Assembly (NCBI RefSeq): GCF_900113015.1
Contig: NZ_FONV01000009.1
Coordinates: 434,001 to 498,000 of the forward strand
Length of the DNA stretch: 64,000 nucleotides
Origin: Actinoplanes philippinensis
Lineage (GTDB): Bacteria > Actinomycetota > Actinomycetes > Mycobacteriales > Micromonosporaceae
Direction of reading: 5' to 3'
Shown piece after piece: positions 32,128 through 41,335 of the stretch (its first letter is position 1; every line of letters starts with the position of its first letter). The notes below the pieces were generated by a model, which worked only from the letters and a program-made list of their open reading frames with translations, was not told the DNA's origin and did not search any database. Made by a program: the position numbers and the translations under genes.

Positions 32128-33696
32128 TCACGTCGCGGCCGGGGACCGCCGGGGCGTCTCGCCGGAGAGCGCGGTGAAGACCTGGTCCGCCGGGCCGTGC
32201 CGCACCAGGCGGCCGTGGTCCAGGACCGCGACCCGGTGGGCCAACCGGGCGACGACGGCGAGATCGTGCGAGATCAACAGGTAGCTGAGTCCCCGCTCGC
32301 GTTGCAGACCCGCCAGCAGCGCCAGGATCTGGTCCTGCACGGCCACGTCGAGGGCGGAGACCGGCTCGTCGAGCAGCAGCAGAGCAGGCTGCAGGGCCAG
32401 CGCCCGCGCGATCGCCACCCGCTGGATCTGCCCGCCGGACAGCTCGCCCGGCCGGCGATCCAGGTACGACCGCGGCAGACCCACGCGGTCCAGCAGTTCG
32501 CGGGCGGCGGCCCGGCGGGTCACCCGGTCGCCGATCCGGAAACTCAGGAGCGGCTCGGTGATCGTCTGCGCGACGGTGAACGAGGGGTCGAGTGACGCCT
32601 GCGGGTTCTGGTGCACGAGCTGGAATCCTCGCCGCAACGGCCGCAGGCGGCGCTGACTCCACCCGGTGATGTCGGCGCCGCCGACGATCACCCGGCCGGT
32701 GTCCGGGCGTTCGAGCCCGCAGCAGATCCGCAGAGTGGTCGTCTTGCCGGAGCCCGACGGGCCGACCAGGCCGAGCGTCTGCCCACGCTCCACCGACAGC
32801 GTCAGCCGCTGCACGGCCCGCACCGACCGGCCGCCGCCGGGCCCGCGGAAGGTCTTGCTCACGTCCTCCAGCCGCAGGATCGGCGGCGCCACCGCGGGCC
32901 CGGCGCTGCGCGGACCGGTGGGCGGCGCGATCAGCAGCCGGCGAGAGCGGTCCCGGCCCGGGCCGGGCGTGACTCCCGGCGCGACGTCCTGCTCGATGAC
33001 CCGGCCCGCGTGGATCGTCGCGGTCCGCTGGGCGTACTCGGCCGCCACCGCCGGGTCGTGCGTGATCAGCAGCAGCGACAGTTCGCGCCGCGCCGTCAGC
33101 CGGCGGAGATGATCGAGGATGCGCCGGCGGCTTCCGGCGTCCAGAGCGCTGGTGGGCTCGTCGGCGATGAGCAGCCGTGGACCACCGGCCAGCGCGACGG
33201 CGATGAGCACGCGCTGGCGCATGCCGCCCGACAGTTCGTGCGGATACTGCCGTGCCCGCCGTGCGCTGTCGTCCAGGCCGGCGGCCTCCAGCAGGGCGAG
33301 GACCTCGGCGCGCACTGATCGCCCGGCGACGCCCGGCCGGCGGCGGACCGCCTCGGCGACCTGCGCGCCGATGCGCATGGTGGGGTCCAGGCCGGTGGCC
33401 GGGTCCTGCGCGACGAAACCGGCGACAGTCCCGCGGATCGCCTGAAACGCCCGGTCGCCGGCGTTCGTCAGGTCGTGCCCGGCCACCTCGATCGTGTCGG
33501 CGGCCACGACCGCCGAGCCGGGCAGCAGACCGAGGAGGGCGCGGGCCAGGGTGGACTTGCCGCAACCCGACGCGCCCACCAGAGCGACCGTCTCCCCCTG
33601 CCGGACGGTCAGATCGCAGTCGGTCAGCACGTCGCGGCGCCGGCGCCCGACGGTGTAGGCGACCGACAGCCGGCGTACCCGGACGAGCGCGGTCAC
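32128..33696 (-). CDS. ABC importer ATPase, DppD-DppF fusion
   Basis: A 522-residue protein with two complete ATPase domains of the peptide/nickel family. Domain 1 (about 1-250) has GASGCGKST, LSGGMRQR and LLIADEPTSALD. Domain 2 (265-522) has GPSGSGKTT, LSGGQIQR and LLLLDEPVSALD. In most bacteria these are two proteins. Its GTG start overlaps the TGA of the DppC-like gene (GTGA). It would sit beneath the two permeases and power import of the ligand bound by the lipoprotein at 35454. Confidence 0.93.
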   Translation of the reverse strand: MTALVRVRRLSVAYTVGRRRRDVLTDCDLTVRQGETVALVGASGCGKSTLARALLGLLPGSAVVAADTIEVAGHDLTNAGDRAFQAIRGTVAGFVAQDPATGLDPTMRIGAQVAEAVRRRPGVAGRSVRAEVLALLEAAGLDDSARRARQYPHELSGGMRQRVLIAVALAGGPRLLIADEPTSALDAGSRRRILDHLRRLTARRELSLLLITHDPAVAAEYAQRTATIHAGRVIEQDVAPGVTPGPGRDRSRRLLIAPPTGPRSAGPAVAPPILRLEDVSKTFRGPGGGRSVRAVQRLTLSVERGQTLGLVGPSGSGKTTTLRICCGLERPDTGRVIVGGADITGWSQRRLRPLRRGFQLVHQNPQASLDPSFTVAQTITEPLLSFRIGDRVTRRAAARELLDRVGLPRSYLDRRPGELSGGQIQRVAIARALALQPALLLLDEPVSALDVAVQDQILALLAGLQRERGLSYLLISHDLAVVARLAHRVAVLDHGRLVRHGPADQVFTALSGETPRRSPAAT

Positions 33697-34505
33697 GGCA
33701 CGTCTCGTCCCAGGGACCGGACGAGGTGGTCGAGACTGAGCAGGACCAGCCCGACGAAGACACCGGGCAGCAGGGTCAGCCAGGGCGCGGCGACGAGATG
33801 GTCGCGGCCCTGCGCGATCAGGCCGCCCCACTCGGCGGCCGGCGGCGGCGGGCCCAGGCCCAGGAAACTCATGGTGGAGATCACCAGTATGGCGGTGCCT
33901 GCGTCGAGGAGGGCCAGCGCCAGCACCGGCGCCCACGAGTGGGGCAGAACGTGGCGCACCGCCGATCGCAGCCACGACGCGCCACCGGCTCGCGCCGCCT
34001 CGACGTACGGCAAAGTCCTGATCTTGAGGGTTTCGGCGCGGGCCACCCTGGCCAGCCCGGGGAAGATGCCGGCCGCCACGGCCACGGTGGTGGGCACCGC
34101 GCCGAACCCGAACGCCGTCACGATCAGCAGCGCGAGCAGCAGGCGGGGCAGACTGACCAGGACGTCGACCGCGCGCATCACGACGATGTCGGGCCATCCG
34201 CCGGTCAGGCCCGACAGCACCCCGACGACGAGACCGGCGATGAGGGCCAGGCCGACCGCCGCGGCGGTGATCCCGATGGTGTGTGTCGCTCCGTACAGGA
34301 CCCGGGTGAACTGATCGCGTCCGAGCTCGTCGGTGCCGAACACGTGTGCGGCACTGGGCGCGAGAAGCTTCTCCGCCGGCACGGTGGCGTACGGGTCGTA
34401 CGGGGTGAACAGATCCGGTGTGACAGCCGAGATCGCGACCAGCAGCAGGAAGAAGCCGGCCGGCAGCGTGCCGGCCCGGCGCCGTACCGCCACGGCGGCG
34501 GTCAC
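33693..34505 (-). CDS. ABC importer permease, DppC-like
   Basis: A 270-residue permease with six membrane segments. It shows the DppC hallmarks GTDELGRDQFTRVLYGATHTIGI in the N-terminal part and the EAA-loop sequence YVEAARAGGASWLRSAVRHVLPHSWAPV. Its start overlaps the end of the DppB-like gene and its end overlaps the ATPase start, so the cassette is tightly coupled. Confidence 0.92.
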   Translation of the reverse strand: MTAAVAVRRRAGTLPAGFFLLLVAISAVTPDLFTPYDPYATVPAEKLLAPSAAHVFGTDELGRDQFTRVLYGATHTIGITAAAVGLALIAGLVVGVLSGLTGGWPDIVVMRAVDVLVSLPRLLLALLIVTAFGFGAVPTTVAVAAGIFPGLARVARAETLKIRTLPYVEAARAGGASWLRSAVRHVLPHSWAPVLALALLDAGTAILVISTMSFLGLGPPPPAAEWGGLIAQGRDHLVAAPWLTLLPGVFVGLVLLSLDHLVRSLGRDVP

Positions 34506-35452
34506 CCGGCCCGGCGCATCGCGGTGACGCGCGGATCCAGCATCGGATGGATCAGGTCCACGACCAGGTTGATCGCCACGACCGCCGCACCGGCCACCAG
34601 CACGACCGCCTGGACGACCGGGACGTCCTGGTCGAGCACGGCCTCCTGGACCAGCCGGCCGAGCCCGTCCCGGCTGAACAGGGTCTCCGCGACGACCGCC
34701 TCCGCGACTGTCGCGCCGAGCAGGAGGCCGAGCACATTCACCGCCGCCGGCGCGGCGTTGCGCAGTCCGTGCCGGGTCACCACGGCGAACCGGGACAGCC
34801 CGGTGGCGCGCACGGTGACCACCCAGGGCTCGGCCAATGTCCTGTCCAGACTGCGGGTCAGCACCTGAGCTAGCATGGCCGCCGCCGGCGCCGCCATCGT
34901 CACCGCGGGCAGGACGAGGGTGCGCCAGCCGTCCGAGCCGACCGCCGGGAACCAGCCGAGCCGGAACGCGAAGATCTGGATCAGCAGCAGGCCGACGAAG
35001 AACGGCGGGAACGACACGCCCGCCGCGGGCAGCCGCCGCAGCAGGAACCGGGCCACGCCGGACCGCGCCGACACCGCCATGACCGCGATGGCGCCGCCGC
35101 CCGCCACCGCCAGCAGGACCGCCAGCGCGCCGAGGGCGAGGGTCGGGCCGAGACGGTCCGCCAGCAGCCCGGACACCGGCACGTTACGGGTGAAGGACTC
35201 GCCGAGATCCAGATGGGCCAGCCGCCACAGGTGATGGGCGTACTGGTCGTGGATCGGTCGGTCCAGGCCGTACCTCGCCTGAAGGTCCGCCAGTTGCCCG
35301 GCGCTGAGGCTCTCGGCCGCGACGTCGCCGGCCGCCAGCAACTGTGTGACCGGATCACCGGGCAACAGGTACAACACCACGAACGTGACGGTGTAGACGG
35401 CCCACAGCGTGCCGAGCGCGGTCGCGATCCGGCCGAGAACGTAGCGCGTCAC
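34502..35452 (-). CDS. ABC importer permease, DppB-like
   Basis: A 316-residue permease with six membrane segments, starting at GTG 35452 (TRYVLGRIATALGTLWAVYTVTFVVLYLLPGDP), the standard DppB opening with its PGDP motif. LQARYGLDRPIHDQYAHHL and the EAA-like loop VVTVRATGLSRFAVVTRHGLRNAA are further hallmarks. One base separates it from the stop of the binding-protein gene. Confidence 0.92.
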   Translation of the reverse strand: MTRYVLGRIATALGTLWAVYTVTFVVLYLLPGDPVTQLLAAGDVAAESLSAGQLADLQARYGLDRPIHDQYAHHLWRLAHLDLGESFTRNVPVSGLLADRLGPTLALGALAVLLAVAGGGAIAVMAVSARSGVARFLLRRLPAAGVSFPPFFVGLLLIQIFAFRLGWFPAVGSDGWRTLVLPAVTMAAPAAAMLAQVLTRSLDRTLAEPWVVTVRATGLSRFAVVTRHGLRNAAPAAVNVLGLLLGATVAEAVVAETLFSRDGLGRLVQEAVLDQDVPVVQAVVLVAGAAVVAINLVVDLIHPMLDPRVTAMRRAG

Positions 35453-35453
35453 C

Positions 35454-37085
35454 TCAGCCGTCCGCTCCGGACAGCCACACGTCGTTCGCCCGGAGGAAGG
35501 ACTCGCTGGTGAAGGCGAAACCCTGAACCCGGCGGGACAGACCGACGGCCTGGACCCGCTCACAGATCGGGAACGAGACGGCCTGCTCGACGACGTAGCG
35601 CTGCAAATCGGCGTACGCCCGGCCACGCTGAGCCGGATCGATGGCCCGCAGGCCCTGCGCGAACAGCGCGCTGATCCGTTCACCGGTGCCGGCATCCTGG
35701 CTGTACCGGGCGGTGCCCTGTCGGCTGACGGCCTGATCGAGGGCGGAACCGAGCACGCTGGGGTCCGCCCGGGTCAGGAAGGCGAGCGCCAGGTCGAAGT
35801 CACCGGCGGCGAACATGTCGACCCGCTGCGCGGCGGTGACCACCCTGAGCTGCAGGTCGATACCGGCCTGGCGCAACTGGTCCTGCAGCAGCTGGTCGCC
35901 GGGCAGTGCCGCCGTGACCGGATCGACAAGGCTCAACCGCCGGCCGTCCCGGTAGCGGTATCCGTCCGGCTCACGCCGCCAGCCGGCCTCGTCGAGCAGC
36001 CGGCCGGCGCCGTCCGGATCGTGTGCCAGGGCCGGGGCCTGCGGGGCGAAGTACGGTGTGGTCGAGTCGAACACACCCGCCACGACCGGATAGCCGGGCC
36101 AGTAGATTGTGTCGGCGTAGGTCCGGCGATCGATGAGTTTCTGCAACGCCTGGCGCACCCGCCGATCGGCCAGCGGCCGCCCGTCGGTGACGTTCGGCAC
36201 CAGCTGGTAACTGACCCCTGGCAACGGCCGTGACTCGACGCGTCCACCGGTGGCACGGATGAGCTTCTGATCCGGTTCGGAGATCGGCTCACGGGGCCAG
36301 GCGACGTCGATGGCCCCGCTGGTCAGGCTGCCCACCCGGACGCTGTCCTCCTTGATGTAGCTGAACGTGATGGCGTCGAGGTGGGCGGCGCCACGGTTGC
36401 GGACCAGCGACGACGGCCAGGCGTAGTCCTTGCGCCGGGTCAGGTGCACCCTCGTGCCGGCGGTGAACTCGTCCATGACGAACGGGCCGGACCCGGCGAT
36501 CCGGCCGGCACAGCGGCGCTCGGGCGTCTCCCGATAGGTGGCGGGCGACAGGATTGCCAGCGTCGTCGTCGAAGTGGCCTGCAGGAATGCCGCGTTGGGC
36601 TGGTTGAAACGCACGGTCACGGTGTCCGGGTCGACCACCGTCGCCGAGGCGTACCCGGCGAGGTAGGTCAGGCCCAGCACCGACTTCGCACCCAGGGCGA
36701 CGGTGGCGTCGAGCGCGGTCTTGACGGCCGCGGCGTCCAGCGGGGCGCCATCGCTGAACGTCACGCCGCCTCGGAGGTTGAAGGTGTACTCGCGCGCGTC
36801 GCCGGAGACCGTCCAGTCGGTGGCCAGCCACGGCACGATGGCACCGGTCGCCGGGTCCTGGTCGGTGAGGGAGTCGGCGACCTGCCGGTTCACCGACCGG
36901 GTCTCGATCCAGTAGACCTGATTGGGGTCGGCGCAGCGTTGCGCATCGTCCCAGAAGGCGACGCGTAACGTGCCACCGGCAGCGGGCGAGCCGTCGCGGT
37001 CGGCTCCCCCGGCATTCGCGTCGCAGGCGGCGAGGCCGAGGACGGCGAGGAGCAACAGCGTAAGAAGATGTCCGAGCTTCTTCAT
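35454..37085 (-). CDS. ABC importer solute-binding lipoprotein (SBP_bac_5, peptide/nickel type)
   Basis: A 543-residue extracytoplasmic lipoprotein. The signal MKKLGHLLTLLLLAVLGLAAC has the lipobox LAAC, with lipidation at C21. Family features are LRVAFWDDAQRCADPNQVYWIE, YTFNLRGGVTFSDGAPLDAAAVKTAL and RRVRQALQKLIDRRTYADTIYWPGYPV. It heads the four-gene importer operon (lipoprotein, DppB, DppC, fused ATPase). The ligand may be a peptide, nickel chelate or other; sequence alone does not say. Upstream lies an inverted pair of the 20-bp regulon element (37149-37220), shared with AfsR-like regulator 2. Confidence 0.92.
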   Translation of the reverse strand: MKKLGHLLTLLLLAVLGLAACDANAGGADRDGSPAAGGTLRVAFWDDAQRCADPNQVYWIETRSVNRQVADSLTDQDPATGAIVPWLATDWTVSGDAREYTFNLRGGVTFSDGAPLDAAAVKTALDATVALGAKSVLGLTYLAGYASATVVDPDTVTVRFNQPNAAFLQATSTTTLAILSPATYRETPERRCAGRIAGSGPFVMDEFTAGTRVHLTRRKDYAWPSSLVRNRGAAHLDAITFSYIKEDSVRVGSLTSGAIDVAWPREPISEPDQKLIRATGGRVESRPLPGVSYQLVPNVTDGRPLADRRVRQALQKLIDRRTYADTIYWPGYPVVAGVFDSTTPYFAPQAPALAHDPDGAGRLLDEAGWRREPDGYRYRDGRRLSLVDPVTAALPGDQLLQDQLRQAGIDLQLRVVTAAQRVDMFAAGDFDLALAFLTRADPSVLGSALDQAVSRQGTARYSQDAGTGERISALFAQGLRAIDPAQRGRAYADLQRYVVEQAVSFPICERVQAVGLSRRVQGFAFTSESFLRANDVWLSGADG

Positions 37086-37148
37086 GGCGGTACCACCAGA
37101 GTTCACGGTCACGGCCCTTCCGGAGTCCGGCCCAGATTAGGAATCCGC

Positions 37149-37220
37149 TCTTGACGCCGACGGAAGGCGTCCAGCGTGGCAGCGGGACGGCGTTCCGGAA
37201 CTGTTCCGTCCACGTCAAGT
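37149..37220. promoter_or_regulatory. Regulon element D: inverted pair of 20-bp half-sites
   Basis: The left half-site (37149-37168, TCTTGACGCCGACGGAAGGC) and the right half-site (37201-37220, read on the minus strand as ACTTGACGTGGACGGAACAG) face each other. Each contains TTGAC and GGAAG/GGAAC spaced 11 bp. It lies between the importer operon and AfsR-like regulator 2. Outer length is 72 bp, 20 bp longer than the pair at 41284-41335, that is, about two helical turns. Confidence 0.7.
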
Positions 37221-37341
37221 GCGACACCGCGTCCACCCACGACGGTCTCCCCCACCGGCGAGCCGCTGCCCTACAGTGCTAACCGGGCGGTCCGGGGACG
37301 GACGGTCGAGGGCAGGAGCGGTACGAGGTGGGAGCGCAACG

Positions 37342-40300
37342 GTGGACGCGTCATCGCCGGCCCGGCACGACGGTCTTCGTTTGCAGATCCTCGGCCCGTT
37401 ACGGATCTGGCGCGACGGCGCCGAACTGGATCCCGGGCCTCCACAACAGGCCTACCTGCTGGCCCTGCTGCTCGTCCGGGCCGGGCGACCGGTCAGCGCG
37501 ACCGAGTTGATCGACCTCATCTGGGCCGACGACGTCCCCCCGTCGGCGCTCAACATCCTGCAGAAGTACGTCGGGTCGCTGCGGCGGCTGCTGGAACCGT
37601 GGCTCGAACCCCGCGAGACCGGTTCCTACCTGCAACGCCGTGGCGCCTTCTATCTCTTCACCGCGGGGCCGCACGTGCTCGACGTGGTCCGGTTCCGTCA
37701 GCTGGCCGAGGCGGCCCGGACCGACGACCGGCCCGATGTGGCGCTCGATCAGTACGTACAGGCCTTGAGACTCTGGCACGGACCCTCCGGTGACGGTGCC
37801 GGACGCCGGCCGGATGCCGGCTTCGAGGCCCTGGACCTGGAATATCTCGGTGCCGCGGTGGCCGCCGCCGAACTCGCCGTCACGCAGGGCCGGGCCGAAC
37901 AGGTCCTCCCCGCGCTGATGCGGGCCGCGGAGATGGCGCCGCTGGACGAGCTGGTCCAGGCCGCGCTGGTCGTCAACCTGCACACCGCCGGCCGGCCGGC
38001 GGCTGCGCTGACGGTGTTCCAGCGGGCACGATCCCGCCTGGCGGAGGAGCTCGGCATCGAGCCCGGGCCGGCGCTGCGGTCGGCCCATGAGCGTCTGCTG
38101 GGCCGGCCCTCCGTCGCCGACACCGGCGGGTCGACGCCGGAACCGCCGGTCGACAGACTGGTCGGGCGAACGCGGGAACTGGCCGATCTGCGGCAGATCA
38201 TGGACACGACGTTCGCCGGCGGGTCGGGCCTGGTGATCGTCGAGGGTGAGCCCGGCGTCGGCAAGACGCGGTTGCTCCTGCAGGCGGACGCCGAGATGGC
38301 GGCCAGAGGTGGCCTCGTCGCCTGGGGCAGGTGCGCGGAGAGTGCCGGGGCGCCGTCGATGTGGCCGTGGATCCAGGTGATCACCACGCTTCTGCGGCGT
38401 CTGCCCGCCGGTTCGCGCCGTCCATGGCACACCGGCGAGCTCGGCCGGCTGGTGGGGTCACCGGCCGAGGTGACCGAGACGCCGGTGCTGCCGGACAGCG
38501 GTGCCCGTTTCCGCCTCTTCGAACAGGCCGTCGCGCTGATCGCGGAAGTCTCGGCGCGGCAGCCGGCGCTGCTGCTCGTCGACGACCTCCAGTGGGCCGA
38601 CATCGCATCGCTGGACCTGCTCGGCCACCTCGCGGCCAGGCTGCCGAGGGGCGCAGCCGTCATCGGCACCCTCCGCGATCGCGCTCCACTGGCCGGCCCG
38701 GCTGTCGCGCGTACCCTCGCCGCACTGAGCCGGCGGCCCGGGATGCGCCGCATCCACCTCAGCGGGTTCAGTCAGGCAGAGGTCGCCGAACTGATCCGGC
38801 ACGAGACCGGGCAACAGCCCGATGCCATGGCCGCGCACCGCATCCACGCCCGGACCGGCGGCAACGCGTTCTTCGTCCGCGAACTGGCCCGCCATCTGCG
38901 CGCCGGCGGCCGGCCCGCCGGCGCGGCCCTCGACGCCGGCGTGCCCGAAACCGTGCTGGACGTCGTCCGCGACCGCGTGACCGACCTCGGTGACGTGGCG
39001 ATCGACCTGCTCAGGACCGCCGCGCTGATCGGCCAGGACATCGACCTCGCCCTTCTGGCCTCCGCCGCCGGCGTCGACGTGCAGGCCTGCCTCGACCGTC
39101 TGGGACGCCTGCATGCGCTCGGCCTGGTCGAGCCGGTGGCCGGCGATCCCTACTCGTTCCGCTTCACCCACGACCTGCTTCGCGAGTCGGTCACCGCCAC
39201 GACACCGCCGGCGCAGACCCCGGGGCTGCACCTGCGCATCGCGGAGGCGATCGAGGCGACGACCTCCGACGACAGCGCGATGGTGGAACGCCTGGCGCAC
39301 CACCGGTGGGCCGCGGGACCGCTCGCCGAACCGGCCCACACCGGGCGAGCGCTGCTGGAGGCGGGCCGCTGCGCGGCGAGCAAGTCGGCGCTGGAGGCGG
39401 CCACCGGCCATCTGCGGCTGGCGGCACAGGTGGCCCGCGACGCCGGTCTGGCCGATCTGGAGCTGTCCGCCCTGTCGCTGTTCATCGCGGTGGACGGCAT
39501 GCGGGCCGGGTACGTCGGCTCGGCGCTGGACCTGCTGGAGCGTGCCGAGGAACTGGCCCGCGAACTCGGCCGGGAGCGGGACGCGGCGGACTTCCTGTTC
39601 TCCCGCTGGGCGGCGTTCTCCCAGGGCATCCAACTGGAACGGGCCGGCCGGCTGGCCCGGCGCCTGCTCGATCAGGGCGAGAACTCGGCCGATCCGACGG
39701 TCCGTGCCTACGGGCGGCACGCGTGGGGCATCCACAACTGGGACATCGGGAACATCGCCGAGTCGTACCGATATCTCAGCCTGTCCGTCCCCCCGATGCG
39801 CACCGGCACGATCCGGCGCGAGCAGGCGCCGCTGCGCCACGATCTGCAACTGCTCTCACCGGTGATGCTCGGCCTGATGACGGCGTTGCACGGCGATGTC
39901 GACGGCGCCCGGGAGCAACTCGACGCCGTCGAGGACGCCGCCGGTGACGACCCGTACGCGATCACGGTGTGGTCCGCCTTCTCGGTCACCGTCGCCGCGC
40001 TGGCCGGTGATCCGGTCTGGGCTCGCCGCGCCGCGCAGCGTGGCATCGCCCAGGACCCGGAGTTCTCGTTCGTCTTCCTCGGCAGCTACCAGCGTCTCGC
40101 GCTCCACTGGGCACGGGCCATGTCCGAACCCGGCGGTGACCTGGACGCCGCCGCGGCCGCCGAACGGCTCATCGCCGCCGCCCTGCTCGACCCGCCACGC
40201 TCGGGGCTGGCCACCTGGTACGGACTGCTCGGGGAGATGTGGCTGCGAGCCGGCCGCCTGAACGACGCCGCCGAGGCTCTCGACCGCGCCGACCGGTTCG

Positions 40301-40512
40301 TCTCCGTCCACGGGCAGCGCTACGCCGAGGGTTTCCTGCTGGTGCTGCGGGCGATGCTGATGCGAGCCCGCGGCCTGCCGCCCGCCGTGGTCCGGGCAGC
40401 CCTCGAACGAGCCCGGGTGCTGTCGGAGGATCGCGGCGCACACCTGTTTGCGCGCCGCGCCGAGCAGATGCTCCGCTCAGACCCGCCGGGAACGCGCCCC
40501 GACGGGCCGTGA
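37342..40512 (+). CDS. AfsR-like regulator 2: OmpR-type wHTH, BTAD, AAA/NTPase, TPR
   Basis: A 1056-residue paralogue of regulator 1. GTG 37342 follows GGGAG by 7 nt. The order is winged helix (LRLQILGPLRIWRDGAELDPGPPQQAYLLALLL), BTAD to about 245, NTPase with GEPGVGKT near 303 and LLLVDDLQWAD near 412, then TPR-like repeats. Its C-terminal half is much closer to regulator 3 than to regulator 1 (shared DLLERAEELAR, AADFLFSRWA, AWGIHNWDIGN). It is divergent from the importer operon across element D and convergent with an alpha/beta hydrolase. Confidence 0.92.
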   Translation: MDASSPARHDGLRLQILGPLRIWRDGAELDPGPPQQAYLLALLLVRAGRPVSATELIDLIWADDVPPSALNILQKYVGSLRRLLEPWLEPRETGSYLQRRGAFYLFTAGPHVLDVVRFRQLAEAARTDDRPDVALDQYVQALRLWHGPSGDGAGRRPDAGFEALDLEYLGAAVAAAELAVTQGRAEQVLPALMRAAEMAPLDELVQAALVVNLHTAGRPAAALTVFQRARSRLAEELGIEPGPALRSAHERLLGRPSVADTGGSTPEPPVDRLVGRTRELADLRQIMDTTFAGGSGLVIVEGEPGVGKTRLLLQADAEMAARGGLVAWGRCAESAGAPSMWPWIQVITTLLRRLPAGSRRPWHTGELGRLVGSPAEVTETPVLPDSGARFRLFEQAVALIAEVSARQPALLLVDDLQWADIASLDLLGHLAARLPRGAAVIGTLRDRAPLAGPAVARTLAALSRRPGMRRIHLSGFSQAEVAELIRHETGQQPDAMAAHRIHARTGGNAFFVRELARHLRAGGRPAGAALDAGVPETVLDVVRDRVTDLGDVAIDLLRTAALIGQDIDLALLASAAGVDVQACLDRLGRLHALGLVEPVAGDPYSFRFTHDLLRESVTATTPPAQTPGLHLRIAEAIEATTSDDSAMVERLAHHRWAAGPLAEPAHTGRALLEAGRCAASKSALEAATGHLRLAAQVARDAGLADLELSALSLFIAVDGMRAGYVGSALDLLERAEELARELGRERDAADFLFSRWAAFSQGIQLERAGRLARRLLDQGENSADPTVRAYGRHAWGIHNWDIGNIAESYRYLSLSVPPMRTGTIRREQAPLRHDLQLLSPVMLGLMTALHGDVDGAREQLDAVEDAAGDDPYAITVWSAFSVTVAALAGDPVWARRAAQRGIAQDPEFSFVFLGSYQRLALHWARAMSEPGGDLDAAAAAERLIAAALLDPPRSGLATWYGLLGEMWLRAGRLNDAAEALDRADRFVSVHGQRYAEGFLLVLRAMLMRARGLPPAVVRAALERARVLSEDRGAHLFARRAEQMLRSDPPGTRPDGP

Positions 40513-40532
40513 CGGTCGTAGCACGTGCGACG

Positions 40533-41240
40533 TCACTGCTGTGCCGCCTTCTCGATCAGGGCGACGGTCGCGCCCGGCCGGGACACGAAGATCATGTGTG
40601 ACGCCCCCTCCACCACCTGGATCTCGCCACCGGTGCGCCGGGCCATGAACTCCTGGGCCATCGGCGGGATGATCAGGTCCGCCCCACTGATCAGGTGATA
40701 GCAGGGGATGCTGTGCCAGGCCGGGACACCGGTCGCCGGCTCCCCGAGGGCGGCCCCGGTGGCGGGCCGCTGGGTAATCGCGTACACCTGGGCATCGGCG
40801 GCGGGAACGTCGCCGGCGAAATGGGGATGGAAGACGCGGGGATCCACGTAGAGGTCGACCTGCCCGTCGGCCAGCGCGACGGGCTTCAGCGACTCGCCGA
40901 TGGTGCTCCCGGGGAACTTCTCGACCAGGGACTGCGCGCTCTCGCCCTCTTCCGGCACGAACGCCGCCAGGTACACCAGCGCGCGGACGTGCGGGTTGCC
41001 GGCCGCGGCGGCGGAGATCACCGCGCCGCCGTACGAGTGTCCGACAAGCACGATCGGCCCGCTGACATCCTGCAGCAGGGCCCGCACCTGTGCCGCGTCG
41101 GAGGCGAGCCCGCGCAGCGGATTCGGTGCGGCCACCACGGGATGCCCGTCGGAGACGAGCCGTCTGATGATCGCGGCGAAACCGCTGCTGTCGGCGAAAG
41201 CACCGTGCACCAGCACGATGGTGGGTTTCTCGGGGTCCAT
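40533..41240 (-). CDS. Alpha/beta hydrolase (cytoplasmic)
   Basis: A 235-residue hydrolase with an HGAF oxyanion segment (VLVHGAFADSSGF), nucleophile elbow GHSYGG near 84-89, and the catalytic His in VEGASHMIF near the end. The acid is probably in the ISGADLIIPP region. The family includes EstC/pyrethroid-hydrolase-like esterases. GAGGTGA precedes ATG 41240. It has no signal peptide. A paralogue with a Tat signal is at 47112. Element A (41284-41335) lies directly upstream. Confidence 0.9.
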   Translation of the reverse strand: MDPEKPTIVLVHGAFADSSGFAAIIRRLVSDGHPVVAAPNPLRGLASDAAQVRALLQDVSGPIVLVGHSYGGAVISAAAAGNPHVRALVYLAAFVPEEGESAQSLVEKFPGSTIGESLKPVALADGQVDLYVDPRVFHPHFAGDVPAADAQVYAITQRPATGAALGEPATGVPAWHSIPCYHLISGADLIIPPMAQEFMARRTGGEIQVVEGASHMIFVSRPGATVALIEKAAQQ

Positions 41241-41283
41241 GCGTCACCTCTTCTGCCGTGGTGACGGAAAGCTATGCCGGCCT

Positions 41284-41335
41284 ACTTGACGGCGACTGGA
41301 CGGCGCTTCGGCGGCGCGTTCCGTTGCCGTCAAGT
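41284..41335. promoter_or_regulatory. Regulon element A: inverted pair of 20-bp half-sites
   Basis: The left half-site ACTTGACGGCGACTGGACGG (41284-41303) faces ACTTGACGGCAACGGAACGC (minus strand, 41316-41335). The heptamers TTGACGG and TGGACGG in the left half are 11 bp apart. It lies upstream of the hydrolase gene at 40533-41240, and its right end covers the stop codon of AfsR-like regulator 3. Confidence 0.72.
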
